From Paramyrothecium sp. XJ0827 (taxonomy: Eukaryota > Ascomycota > Sordariomycetes > Hypocreales > Stachybotryaceae), in assembly GCA_020881915.1 (NCBI GenBank), contig JAJFPB010000008.1, positions 2,790,001 to 2,854,000 on the forward strand: 64,000 nt of DNA, in the 5' to 3' direction. The notes below the pieces were generated by a model that worked only from the letters and a program-made list of their open reading frames with translations, did no database searches and was not told the origin of the DNA. The position numbers and the translations under genes are program-made. The first letter of the stretch is position 1, and each line of letters begins with the position of its first letter. Positions 44,407 through 55,452 of the stretch are shown here, piece by piece.

Positions 44407-45302
44407 CTTGTAGGCTCAAGGTCTCGTCTGAAAGAGGAAATGATAGAATTGTCAGGAGAGGATGTAAACGCGCAGTGCGAGAGAAAGCAGGATGATTATG
44501 ACACAACAGTTCGAGCAGTGGCGTTGTCAACTTGATATAAGACCCAGGTGCGCAGCCTGGCAATCTTCAAATGCCTTCAATGTTCACCGGCCTAGCCTCA
44601 AGCTCTACGGAATAATTTTGGTGAACTTGCCGAAATTAACATAACTGCCGATATCGAGCACTTGCTATCATTGTCGCTATCATTGAGGCCAGCACGAGAC
44701 CGAAACCGGTATGGTAAGTGGGCCAGAAATTATGAAGCACATCGTATAACTATGATAGCGTGGTCTCTCTGCTCGACGGGGCCCGCATTGAACGAGCAAC
44801 CGTCGGTGAAAACCGGGGCTAACGTCAATCGATACCTTGATGAGCAAACTACGAGCATTGACTATCCAAGGATATTAAAAATCCATGAATGACAAAAGGT
44901 CTAGACTGGTGAACAGAGCCAATCTTTGACTAGACACAAGCCACATGGGTATCGGGCGGATTAGAAAATCCGCATCACCTTCCCATGAGAGCTAGCTTTT
45001 CATTTACAGCTTCAAATCTCGCATTCCGACCGATATTTGGAAAGATCAAGCAGACTTGTCGGATCGGGAGTTCGTGTAAACTTGCTCCGGAACTCGGCCA
45101 AGCTCAGTCAGTAGTGAATTGACAAGGCATAGCTTGCCTGGATGCCGACAACCCTCGTATCCGGACACGGAAGCTTTCCACCACAGGCCGAAGTCAGGGT
45201 CTGGGTATAAGACGAGCCATCCAGCTCGAGGACTTAGACCTCACCACTCCCCAACCCTTTCACCGATTAAGTCATCTTCGTATCTTCCCCTCCTTAGGCA
45301 TC
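44407..45302. other. Divergent intergenic region of two secreted-protein genes
   Basis: No coding pattern. It contains the promoters of both flanking genes; a TATAAG lies at 45206-45211, 92 bases before the plus-strand start. Confidence 0.45.
45206..45211 (+). promoter_or_regulatory. Possible TATA element of the celp0028-like gene
   Basis: TATAAG 92 bases upstream of ATG 45303; position and motif only. Confidence 0.3.
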
Positions 45303-46230
45303 ATGGTCTCCTCTATTCTGGCAATCCTTGGCCTAGCCACAGTCGCCACGGCTGCTCCGTTCATGACTGAACGTGACTTGAACTCCACGACATGGACTCC
45401 TGACCATGTCCTCCAGCAAGATGAGGTTATTCTGTACGGTCAAGGCCGCAGTAAGTGTCTAAATCCCCCTCCCCATTTTTGAGCATGCCCATAATTCAGG
45501 ACTTCCATTGAGTGCTCAGACGCATGAAACCCCGGTGTTGCATCATGTCAAGCTAATTGCTCGCAATGCAGTGGAAGTCGTTCATGTCAGTGTCTGGGAG
45601 AAGCTCCTGGAGCTCGAGGGAGTTTCCATGGAAACACCCGAGATCGATCAGGACTTCCTCGACTCTGGCAAGCAGTTCACGAACGACAACGTAGAGCGAG
45701 ACGAGGCTCATTCGCTCGACCCTCGCCAGGCCTCATGCTCGGGCACCACATCCTACGTTACTGACACCACTCAGCGCTTCGTCGACTGGGACGCCCAAAT
45801 GTCTCCCGTCGTCATTGGTAACGGCCGCAACGGCATTGATGTTAGCGTCGCCAGCAGCTTCAGCGTCGCTAACAGCGTCAGCGTCAGCGGGGGTCTCGAT
45901 CTCAAGATTGTCAAGGATCGACTCGGGGCTAGTCTTGGTGTCAACTTCTCGAGAACCTGGACCACGCAAGCCACCATCACTGTCAAAGGCACGGTCTTCC
46001 CTGGCGAGACCGGTGTAGTCATCACAAGGCCGTGGAAGAACCGCCGCTACGGCCGTGCCTTCAGGGGCTGCCCGGGCTCTTTCACACAGACTGGTACCTG
46101 GATGGCGGACTCTTTCGAGGAGGGTTCATATGAGGGCGTGAAGTGGGTGTCTGGCGCCATCACCATGTGCATTAAGAAGCAGAGCGGCTTGCCTCTCACT
46201 CGTTGCAATGGCAGTGGGGCATTCCGTTAA
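45303..46230 (+). CDS. celp0028 effector-like secreted protein
   Basis: Exons 45303-45450 and 45500-46230 encode 292 residues; the intron is 49 bases (GTAAGT..TCAG). A signal peptide (VSSILAILGLATVATAAP) is followed by an acidic propeptide-like part with DEVILYGQGR. After RQASCSG comes the conserved domain: FVDWDAQMSPVVIGNG, a valine/serine-rich beta stretch (VASSFSVANSVSVSGGLDLK), SRTWTTQATITVKGTV, then GSYEGVKWVSGAI and a Cys-rich end (MCIKKQSGLPLTRCNGSG). This order matches secreted proteins annotated as celp0028 effector-like in plant-pathogenic ascomycetes. Role: suspected host interaction; biochemical function unknown. Intact. Confidence 0.88.
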
Positions 46231-47394
46231 TCATGCTCGGCACAAACTCGCCTGTGACGCATCTCATCAGGACGGCTGGTCGTTTGTTACACTATCAAAG
46301 TGTCGGCGGCCATCACGGCAAGAGCAAATTATGAGGTTGTCCACGGGGACGATGGGTATAAGAGGCTCCTAGTCAACATGATGGAGACGTCAGATTAGCG
46401 GCTAGGGTAGTCAATCTTCAATGCTACAACGTAATAAACCCTGATTTTAACATTAATTAGCTTCGCTGTCCTAGAATTTCTTCCACTGAAGTCTAACTTA
46501 GACAAGCCATAGGCTGGATATTTGGTGAGATTAAGACTTTCTTTTGTAAGCTAAGAGATCTATCCAGCCGAGTAGAAGTCATCCTAATTATAAAGTAGGA
46601 AAAGGCCCACTAAGATACACGGCTCAATGTGGCGAGACTTCAGGGGAGATGCTTGCCACCCATGCCTGATTGAATAACGCGACTTAATGTTCGTACTACA
46701 ATGAGATGGGCAAGACAAGCAGAACAACCTGCTGTTTTCTTTAAATATATATTTTTTGTAGTTTTATGCACTTGTGCAAAGGTCGAACTCTGAGCAACTA
46801 TAGTCCTGTCTGGATGACTTCGGCGGCTTCACATATGGCCACGAAATGCTGTGTTGGTGCCGGTGCCCGATTGGCAATTGTTTGTTTGCCATTCCGCATG
46901 ATTCTAACGGTAGAACGATTTTTCCTTGCCCCTAAAATGGACGTTCTGGGTCGGGTAACACCAAGATATGGTTGGTTGTCAAATTAGCCCTCACCACTAA
47001 CTAGAGGACGAGACCATAAGTGCTCGGAGCAGACGGTGTAAACAACAACTCATGGAGCCATTGTGGCACTTTTCGCAAGGTGCCTGGTCTGTTGCCAAGG
47101 AGAAAACAACGGGTGCCAGAGGCAGATCAAGTAGTGCGACAGTAGCATGACTAGTGGCTCATCTGCCGTGATTGGCCGCGTCATACAATGGGGCGACGCG
47201 TTTGTGGGGGGGCCTGTCTTTCTGGCCGGCTCCTTTTGTTCCTGTCATTCCTCCCAAAAAGTGGCCATCGCACGGAATCTGCCAAGAACTGGTTCTGGAA
47301 CGTGGCATCCGGACCGTCACTGGGCCGGACGGAACTTGCGTTTGTTCCACTAAGACCCTTCAACATCCATCCGAACAGATCTGCGCCAATCAAA
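46231..47394. other. Intergenic region, no recognised gene
   Basis: Contains AT-rich patches near 46740-46760 (TTTAAATATATATTTTTTG). The last 200 bases are the promoter and leader of the following regulator. Confidence 0.45.
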
Positions 47395-48969
47395 ATGAAT
47401 ACCACTTGTCGACGCTACTCGCCCAAGGTGAAGACGGGATGCTTGATTTGCAGGTGGGTTTTCAGACCCCTTGGTCAACGAGTGTTGTAATCCTGATAGC
47501 TTCACAGGCGCCGCAAGGTAAAATGCGATGAGAGGAAACCATCGTGTGCTCGCTGCTCATCCGCCGGTCGGACTTGTCAGTACAACCAGTCTCAGCCCAC
47601 CCTTGCTTTTTATAGACCACGACAGTTGGCCTCTCGCGACCAAAGCGAGGGAAGAGCCTTTCAGTACTTTTCCAGCGTTGTCAGCCCGGTACTATCCGGT
47701 CCCCAAGATAGCTTCTTCTGGACACACGTTGTCATGCAGTTTGGCCACTTCGATCCTGCCGTGCGCCATGCCATCCTCGCCGTTAGCTCGCTGTACGAGG
47801 ACTTCTCGAGCGGCAAGCGCATCACCAGCCAGTTCGCAGGAGACAACTCCTTCGCGCTCAAGCACTATAACGCCTCGATGCAGCACATTCGAGCTACCCA
47901 GGACGAGAACTTGACGTTGCTGACGTGTGTGCTTTTCTTATGTATCGATGTTCTACTGGGCAATATGGAGTCGGCAGCTCGGCACTGCGACTATGGGAGT
48001 GCAATACTAGGTTCGACGGTGAGGGCTACGGGCTGGGCTACTGATCACCTGATTCCTATCTTCCGCCGCCTCAACGGCAACCCGATGCCAATCAAGTCAT
48101 CTTGGCGGCAACCTTTAAACATGAGTATAATTGAGGACCCGAGAGGCGAAGAGTCCTTTACGAGTATTGCACAGGCGGAGGCATGCTTGGCAAACATTCG
48201 CATCCAAGCCCGAGACCTCGGGCCCTTTGCCCCATCAATTCCGAGTTCTGACCTCTGGAAGGAGAGAGCTCAATGCCTCGCCGCACTCGACGAGTGGATC
48301 GCACGCTTCGATGAATTAATGAAGGCGAGTCCATCGACAAGTCATGCAGACAATATTTCCTTGATCCATCTCCACATGATATACGAGATGCTCAGGATCT
48401 CAGTCGACGTGGCCGCAGGAGATTCAGAGATTGCCTTTGACCGCCACATCCCCTCGTTCCAGGCCATCGTCACCTTGGCTGAAGCTGCAGCAATCCTCAA
48501 GCAAGGTTTGCCAGAGAACAAGCAGCGGCCATCCTTTATCTTCGAGACGGGGTTTCTCTTGCCGCTATCCTTCACTGTCAATAAATGCCGTGACTTGCCC
48601 ACACGCCTCCGAGCGCTCGAGCTTATCAGCGTGCTATCGGCGCCGAAGGAGGGCTTTGTAGACACTGGCACTGTCTACCGAATGAGCAGACGCGTGGTTG
48701 AGCTGGAGCACGGCATGTCCCTGGACGACGCCTCTTACGCAGCTAAAATACAGGCATTGCCACTGCCGCACGAAGAGGACAGGATCTTAGTCGCTGCGCC
48801 TGATCATCGGCTGCACGTTGAGCGGACACCGGGAGGTCAGCAGAGTTTCTATCGGACCATCAAGATCATCGTTCGCTCGCCCGATGGCCCTCGAGTAGTT
48901 GGAACTGAAAGAATCAATGACGACCCTGCAGCTCCAGGGATACCAGCACTGCGGTCGGCATTAAGTTGA
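47395..48969 (+). CDS. Zn2Cys6 transcription factor next to a tannase gene
   Basis: Two exons, 47395-47453 and 47508-48969, encode 506 residues. The 54-base intron (GTGGGT..ACAG) splits the zinc cluster: CLICRRRKVKC followed by DERKPSCARC and a last Cys in GRTCQYN, i.e. C-x2-C-x6-C-x6-C-x2-C-x6-C. Downstream, FFWTHVVMQFGHFDPAVRHAI and a long alpha-helical body match the fungal-specific regulatory region of C6 factors. The protein should act in the nucleus on CGG half-sites. The next gene in the same direction, 0.6 kb away, is a tannase/feruloyl esterase, suggesting a local regulator-target pair (inference). Intact. Confidence 0.9.
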
Positions 48970-49551
48970 TGGCGTCTGAAGCTGGAAAGCGATGTTGTAG
49001 TACCCTGCTCAAATAGTTGCTCCTCAACAACAGAGTCTTTAAATCGAACAAATCTTGGCTCGCAGCCTATTGTAGCAACTTGCGGACTCTACCACAGCTT
49101 TATGCTGCCTGAACCATGAGCCACCGATGCACCGGCATCCCGACCGGGTTTTTCAGTCCGTTTAGGCTAAGCCGGGGCTATTCAGACATCATGTGGGGCT
49201 GGAGCGAGCTGTGGAACCGCCCCAATATGGCAGATATGGAGGAGTGGGGCAAGACCGAGATGGCTTCATGTAAAGCCGTGCTTGATGCATCATCAATGGG
49301 AGGTCATTGGGTCCAAGCCCCTTTTATACGTGGTCGAAGTGCGTAATCGAGGACATGGCAGATACGAATTTCCACCCGAGTTACGGTATCCTCAGTCGGG
49401 AGTTGAGACGCAGACGGATGGTCCCGATGGATAAAAAGGACCATCGAGCCCCCCAAACAGGCTATCCACACCACCCTTGGCTCTTTTATTTGGCAGCTAT
49501 AACTTCTGAGGCTTCATCTGCATCATCTCATCCCATCACAGTTACTCCACA
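48970..49551. other. Intergenic region, tannase promoter
   Basis: Contains a CGG-N4-CCG palindrome at 49133-49142 and no supported gene. Confidence 0.5.
49133..49142. promoter_or_regulatory. Candidate Zn2Cys6 binding site (CGG-N4-CCG)
   Basis: CGGCATCCCG, inverted CGG triplets with a four-base spacer, lies about 410 bases before the tannase ATG and 160 bases after the regulator stop. Such triplet pairs are typical C6 factor targets but also occur by chance. Confidence 0.3.
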
Positions 49552-51306
49552 ATGGTCTCAAAGAAGTCAATGGCCTTGAACATGGCCGTCACCGCGGCAG
49601 CCCAGCTGTCCTCCCTTAACGACCTTTGCACGGGTTCCCACGTACAATCGGCATTGCCCGCTACAAACTTCTTTCCCGGCATCACTATAGACGCCTCCTC
49701 GATCGAGACCAGCATCACGCGAAACTACTCGGCCTCCAACGAATGGTACCCAACTGCAACCTTTGACTATTGCAACATCACCTTCAGCTATGCACATGAT
49801 GGCCTGGGTGATACCGTGCACGTCACCTACTGGGCCCCTGCACCAGACAAGTTCCAAAACCGATACGTATCTACTGGAGGCGGTGGTCTCGCCATCAACT
49901 CGCAGAAGGGCTACATTCCAACTGGCGTCATCGTTGGCGCACTCTCTGGCATTACCGACGGTGGCTTCGGGTCCTTCGACACCCAATGGGACAGCGTGTT
50001 CTTGCTAGCAAATGGGACCATCAACTGGCCCTCGGTCTACTCCTTCGGCTACCAAGCTCATCACGAGCTCGCCACACTTGGTAAAGAGCTTGCACGCAAG
50101 TTGTACGGGGTTCCTGAGGGGGACAAGGTTTACTCGTACTACCAGGGCTGCAGCGAAGGAGGCCGGGAGGGATGGAGTCAGGTCCAGCGCTTCGCCAGCC
50201 AGTTTGATGGCGCTGCAATCGGGGCTCCCGCCTTTCGATACGGCCAACAGCAAGTTAATCACCTCACGCTAAACGTCATGGAACAAACGGCAAACTACTT
50301 TCCGCCGTCGTGCGAACTTGAGAAAATGGTGAACCTAACCATCGCAGCCTGCGATCCCTTGGACGGGCTTACGGACGGTGTCGTCTCAAGGTCTGATCTT
50401 TGCATCCTTCACTTCAACGTGTCAAGCATGGTCGGGGAGCCGTATTCTTGTGAAGCCACGAGCGGCGGCGGTGGCCCCGGAGGATTTGGTGCCCTTTCTC
50501 GACGACAGATGGCACGGCCTACAACTCCGGCTCAAAATGGCACGGTCACGGCCGAGGGCGCTGCGCTGATGCAAAACTTCTTCGACGGCTTACACGACTC
50601 GGCAGGCCGTCGCGTGTACATCAACCCCCAGCCAGCCTCATCCTTTAGTGACGCAGCAACGACGTTTGACGACTTGACAAACACGTGGAACTTGAGTATC
50701 TCGGGTCTCGGCGGCGAATGGGTGGCTCGGTATCTTGAGCTGAGGAATACGAGCACTCTGGAGTCTCTAGACAATGTGACCTACGACACTCTCAAAGCCT
50801 GGATGGTGTATGGCCAAAACAAATACGGCGATTCGCTTCAGACAACGCATCCAGACCTGAGTGACTTTCAAGCAGCCGGTGGCAAGGTCATTCACGTTCA
50901 CGGCGAGGCGGACGACTCCATCCCCGCGGGATCATCTGTTCACTATTACGAATCTGTCCGGAACGTCATGTTCCCAGACCTGGACTTGGAAGGAGGAGCG
51001 GCGGCCGTCAACGACTTTTACAGACTGTTCTTGGTTCCTGGCGGCGCCCACTGCGGCAGCAACTCGAAACAACCCAATGGCGGCTGGCCACAGACCACGC
51101 TGCAGACTGTCATCCAGTGGGTCGAGAATGGTATCGTGCCCGAGCGGCTGAACAACACCGGTGGCACTGCTCCCTCTCTGTGCGCCTGGCCCCTGCGGCC
51201 TCTTTGGACCAACGCCAGCCATGCGGAACCGGCTTGTGTGATGGATTCCGAATCGATGGCGACGTGGCAGTACGACTTTGACGCGTATAAGCTGCCGCTC
51301 TATTAA
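49552..51306 (+). CDS. Secreted tannase/feruloyl esterase
   Basis: Single-exon frame of 584 residues. The N-terminus (MALNMAVTAAAQLSSL) is a weak signal peptide, but NxS/NxT sites and even cysteines fit secretion. The tannase-family core is clear: NRYVSTGGGGLAINSQKG, nucleophile Ser in YYQGCSEGGREG, Asp in HVHGEADDSIPAGS and His in VPGGAHCGS. The Cys before the catalytic Ser and the Cys after the catalytic His form the CS-D-HC motif that defines tannases and type B/C feruloyl esterases. These enzymes release gallic or ferulic acid from plant esters. Length agrees with the family (about 520-600). Located downstream of a Zn2Cys6 gene. Intact. Confidence 0.93.
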   Translation: MVSKKSMALNMAVTAAAQLSSLNDLCTGSHVQSALPATNFFPGITIDASSIETSITRNYSASNEWYPTATFDYCNITFSYAHDGLGDTVHVTYWAPAPDKFQNRYVSTGGGGLAINSQKGYIPTGVIVGALSGITDGGFGSFDTQWDSVFLLANGTINWPSVYSFGYQAHHELATLGKELARKLYGVPEGDKVYSYYQGCSEGGREGWSQVQRFASQFDGAAIGAPAFRYGQQQVNHLTLNVMEQTANYFPPSCELEKMVNLTIAACDPLDGLTDGVVSRSDLCILHFNVSSMVGEPYSCEATSGGGGPGGFGALSRRQMARPTTPAQNGTVTAEGAALMQNFFDGLHDSAGRRVYINPQPASSFSDAATTFDDLTNTWNLSISGLGGEWVARYLELRNTSTLESLDNVTYDTLKAWMVYGQNKYGDSLQTTHPDLSDFQAAGGKVIHVHGEADDSIPAGSSVHYYESVRNVMFPDLDLEGGAAAVNDFYRLFLVPGGAHCGSNSKQPNGGWPQTTLQTVIQWVENGIVPERLNNTGGTAPSLCAWPLRPLWTNASHAEPACVMDSESMATWQYDFDAYKLPLY

Positions 51307-51690
51307 TGAAGAGACTGGCTAGCGGTGGTATTTGTGTCTTGGTATTGCAATATTTGCTCATTGTTCAAAGAGTACAATTTTGCCATGCTGAATTGCGATG
51401 TCTAGACCATAACCACGAAAAACATAGGGAATACTGAGATCATATATTAGTGTACAAAAAGAAACCGCCCTTGAATACTCGTAGCAGAGCTATCGCTATG
51501 TACACCCAGAACCATCAGGAGTGAGTGTAAAATTTTGAGGAAATCGCATTCTATCTTCTTAAAGCTTTGAACTCCAAGCTTAAAACCCCCATTCAACATG
51601 ACGCATGCCCTCTCCTCTATGGTAAGCCTCATATTTCCCTCTCCAAGCAAATAGAGTCATCGAAGTTCTCTTGCCAATAAATAAGACGTT
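51307..51690. other. Convergent intergenic region
   Basis: Between the tannase (plus) and the RTA1-like gene (minus); no coding pattern seen. Confidence 0.5.
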
Positions 51691-52678
51691 TCAATATGCA
51701 CTTCGGAATTCTCTGAGTTGACTCTCTGAATCGGTATTGCAGAGGCGTTGCATGGCCTGTTGGCTGATAATGGTCGCGGGGTGGAAGATGTTGAACAGGA
51801 CGCTCACGGCGAGCATCAAGAGAGCATCGAATACGTAAATGTAGAACTCCTTGGCCATGAGAACTCCGTCACTTCCCATGATATACTCGGCAACGCGAAA
51901 GACGGAGCGAACCATGATGAGGACACTGGCGGCATAGAGGATAAGCAGAAGCTTCTTCCAAGGTGATGCAGTGGTGAGGCTGACCCCAGTGGGGTTGAGA
52001 TGGATTCGGCGATGGAAAATAGCGGCGACGACGATGAAGACACCAAAAAATAGGAGCTGAACAATGAGACCAATAATGACGATGAGCTCTCCCATGTCTT
52101 TCGAACTCTTTGATTTGGCAGAGGCAAGCATGCCACCGCCTGCAATGCACCGGTTAGCCATACCGATGCGCGCTTCCTGCATCACTTGTGTGTTGTTGGG
52201 ACGTACCTGCGCCTTGGAGAAGGATGGATAAGATGTCCCCAAAAAGAAAGATTTTGGTCAACCATATGGTCCTGATGACAGAGTGTTTCTCAGCCTCGAG
52301 GAGGCGAATGAGTCGCCCAAGCACCATGTAGATTGATGCCGCGTAGAAAGGAGGGCCTAGGAGCAATAAAAGAGCTTGCATGATGTATGGACCCTTGGTC
52401 CAGTAGCCGGACTCCTCGCTAGCGTTCATCGCACGTCCCGCATAACCGAAGGCCTCGACTGTGTTCTGTTACCATGCCATCCAAATCGTGCATCACCGGG
52501 GATGTTTCTTACTGAGAGAGCCGAAGATGAACGGAATGAAATACCACGAGCGCAATTTCCAGACTTGCCAAGTGTGCACCAAGGCCGATATCAGGAAAGT
52601 CATGGTGAAAATGACGGCTGCCGCCATGGAAGGCTCATACTTGTAGAGATCATTGATCTCACCTTTCTCGGACGACAT
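51691..52678 (-). CDS. RTA1-like membrane protein (lipid-translocating exporter family)
   Basis: Exons 52678-52513, 52458-52207 and 52139-51691 join in frame to 288 residues. Introns are 54 and 67 bases. Seven hydrophobic helices are visible. The family motifs are YKYEPSMAAAVIFT at the N-terminus, EAFGYAGRA, GPPFYAASIYMVLGRLI, LLQGAGGGM after the second splice, and RSVFRVAEYIMG near the last helices. RTA1/RTM1 proteins of fungi confer resistance to toxic compounds (7-aminocholesterol in yeast) and include phospholipid flip regulators. An upstream in-frame extension to 52813 exists, but ATG 52678 (MSSEKGEIND) fits the family start. Intact. Confidence 0.9.
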
Positions 52679-53988
52679 TGTTCGCTGATTTTGCCAATGA
52701 CTTTTTTCGAGAATAGAAATGAACCAATGGTTTAGAATGATGATGAAAGTTTTTTTTGTCCCGTTGAACTGCTTAAAGCTGGCGAATTTGTCCTTGACCG
52801 AGTTCATGAGCATGGCAGGCGAGAATATTTATATGGACCGGCCATGGCCTGTTAGGATGGATAATAATAGGCATTAATACGAGTAGTACCCTTGCAAGAG
52901 ACCACAAAATTATGCAGAGCGATTCCCGGTAATGCTTGGTCCGGCAGGGCGTAGGTCAATCTTGGCGTAGTAGCCGCGAGTGACGAAGCCCCCAGCTAAA
53001 CCCACAACATTCCGCCCTGACGGCGCAGCCTGGCAAACATTGCTCGTTTCCGCAACATCTCGTAATTGGCTACTTTGTCAGTCTTGGCTTCGAGATTGTA
53101 CCTGCGCCAGTAAAGCTTAGCTACCCAGGATCGCCGGCTACATGATAGGGAGGCATGATTTGGACGGTGGCGGAGTGGTTCAAGGAGCGAGATGGCCCTG
53201 CGCTCTTGAAACCATCGCGGGCGACTTTGACTTTTAGCATATTGCACATCCAACTAAGCAATCAATTCATCCCTAATTTCAGTGCCATGATTTTTCACTG
53301 GCAAATCACAAATGATGATATGACTGCACTAGTCATCTGGCCCACGCCGCAGATCATCCCACCAGGCACACGCAGCACGGTCTTGCCTCTTCAGGTAATT
53401 TGAGGAAGAAAAGAGAGTTTCCAGAAAGCCCAATATACGACCAGAAAGGCTTGGTCGGGATTAAACGGTAGATCCCGCTGCATCCGGGCTGAAAGAGGCG
53501 AAGAATCATGATACTAAAACGTGCAAAAGCCCAAAGCGGTAGACTACGTATGCCGCCATGCGACTAACCCCGGCCCTCGGCTCGTTCTCGCATCCTGTTA
53601 TGATTGGTCCAGATAACGGGGAGAGTTGGTAAGGCTGTGCAAAAGTCTCGGTCGTTGTGGAGTCGTAGCCACAGGCGAGGTTCCGTCGGTTACATATTTA
53701 ATTACCGTGGCTATGCACGAGGGGAAGTAGACACTTCGGGCTAAGGGCAAACGAGGACGCGTCGTGCTTAATTTAAGACCGGAGAATGGGCTTCTCCGCA
53801 GCTCCAGACAAAAAAACCGGAGCCATTCCAACACATCTCCTAAACAAAGAGTCTGTCATTTTACTAGGCACATTTACCCGAAAGAATTGGAGGGGGAAAT
53901 CCTGGCAACCAGGAAAAAGAACGGTATTGGTAACCGAAAAAGGGAGAGAAGCCGGCACCACCCTCCAGTAGCTGCCCGGACAACAGCT
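52679..53988. other. Intergenic region, no recognised gene
   Basis: Divergent promoter of the RTA1-like gene and the UPC2-like regulator. Around 53165-53186 a tRNA-like D-arm string occurs but no cloverleaf follows. The frame 53155-53403 has no motif. Confidence 0.45.
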
Positions 53989-55452
53989 ATGAAGCGCCTT
54001 GGGTTGACCAAATCCCGCAACGGCTGCGCACGATGTAGGCAGAGGAGAGTCAAGGTAGGCCTTGCACATCCCCAGCAGAACAAAAGCGAGTTGGAGACAG
54101 GCTTATACTGAAGAAACATGGTAGTGCGACGAGCAAAAGCCATGCAGCGCCTGTCGCCGTCACAACGTGTCCTGTAGCCTTGCGCCAGGGTACTTGGAGG
54201 ACTCGCCGCAACCACCTGGGCAGCCCCAAGCCGGTGCCACCGCCCCCAAGGTTAGGAAGTGTGTCAGTTACGCCGTCAGCCCTGGTGTTGCATGCCGCGT
54301 TGCTGACTGAGCTTGTAGTCACCAAGCTCGAGGCGTACCAACCCCTCGTCAAGTCTTCATAGCAGCTCCGATTCTGTCTCCTCCGCTTCGCCCAAGCTGC
54401 GGCGGCCCCAGCATCACCAAGAGCACATCGCATATGGCATCTCCAACGGGCGATCAACAGAACCACCTAATGCTCAGAGCCTCGGGATCCTGGACCTGGA
54501 GTTGATGCACCATTACACTAGCGTCGGCTACCGCTCCCTGCTGCCGCCTCCGAGCAAGCATACTGTGCTGCAGTGTGACATACCCAAGGCGGCTCTCACC
54601 TTTCAGCCTCTTCTTCACTCGATCCTCGCCTATGCCGCGTTTCATCTGGCCTATCTACAACCGAGTAAAAGCCATGACTACCAGGTTGCCGGCGCCCAGC
54701 ATCAAATCCAGGCAACCATTGGCGTCAGAGCAGCCCTGCAGGATCCGTTGACGAACGAAAACTGCCATACCTTGTATGCCAGCACAGTGTTCCTCATGAT
54801 TGGCGGATTCACAATGTCCCCGAGCCTCGACGAGTCAAGCGCCGACCTCTTACCCATCGACAAGCTCCTCGACGTCTTCGCCCTTGTGACCGGTATGACC
54901 GCCGTCCTCAAAGCGGCGGGCGATGAACTCCGCAACGGTCCACTCAAAGACATCTTCTACGCCAAAGGTCCTTACCTAGGAGCAAATAACTACGAGGAGC
55001 AACTGGACCCCTATTGCCTGCGGGACTTGATAAACCAACTTTCTTGGCTATCTTCTGCTCTGGCAGCCATGTCTCCTAACTTGGAAAACCCCGAAATCAA
55101 ATTAGCAAATGATGCTGTAATAATCCTTCAACAAACCATCACAAGGCTATGCGAAACCAAGCCACTGCCTCCAAACGCTCTTCTGCGAGCCGTCTTGACG
55201 TGGCCATCTACGGTTGCCCAGGATTTCGTCCAGCTACTGAGATCCAAGCATCCTTTGGCATTAGTGGTTCTCTCACATTATGCCATTGTCCTCCAGTTTG
55301 CTCAAGTCAACTATTGGTTCCTTCAGAAATGGCCAGCGTCTTTAATTCATTGTATTGTGAAGTGGCTGGAGGGCTCACCGTACGCGCATATGGTTGTGTG
55401 GCCATGGTCTCAGATTGGGATGGGCAAACTTTTGTTGGCAGGCAAGGAATGA
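53989..55452 (+). CDS. Zn2Cys6 transcription factor, UPC2-like
   Basis: Exons 53989-54054, 54125-54250 and 54319-55452 encode 441 residues. Introns are 70 and 68 bases; the second ends GCTGAC..TTGTAG with a good branch site. The zinc cluster is split by intron 1: GCARCRQRRVK then CDEQKPCSACRRHNVSC, a C-x2-C-x6-C-x5-C-x2-C-x6-C pattern. A Ser/Pro linker leads to LELMHHYTSVGYRSL, PFxLHxILAxAAxHLA-like sequence (LLHSILAYAAFHLAYLQP) and YASTVFLMIGGF. This order is typical of fungal regulators related to yeast Upc2/Ecm22 (sterol uptake control) and many relatives in metabolic clusters. Target genes are unknown. The neighbouring RTA1-like gene is in a sterol-linked family, which is only suggestive. 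Intact. Confidence 0.88.

Noticed and set aside
53160..53240. tRNA-Ser/Leu-like D-arm string GGCGGAGTGGTTCAAGG
   Set aside because: The spacing to a TTGAAA loop is far too long and the anticodon stem does not pair.
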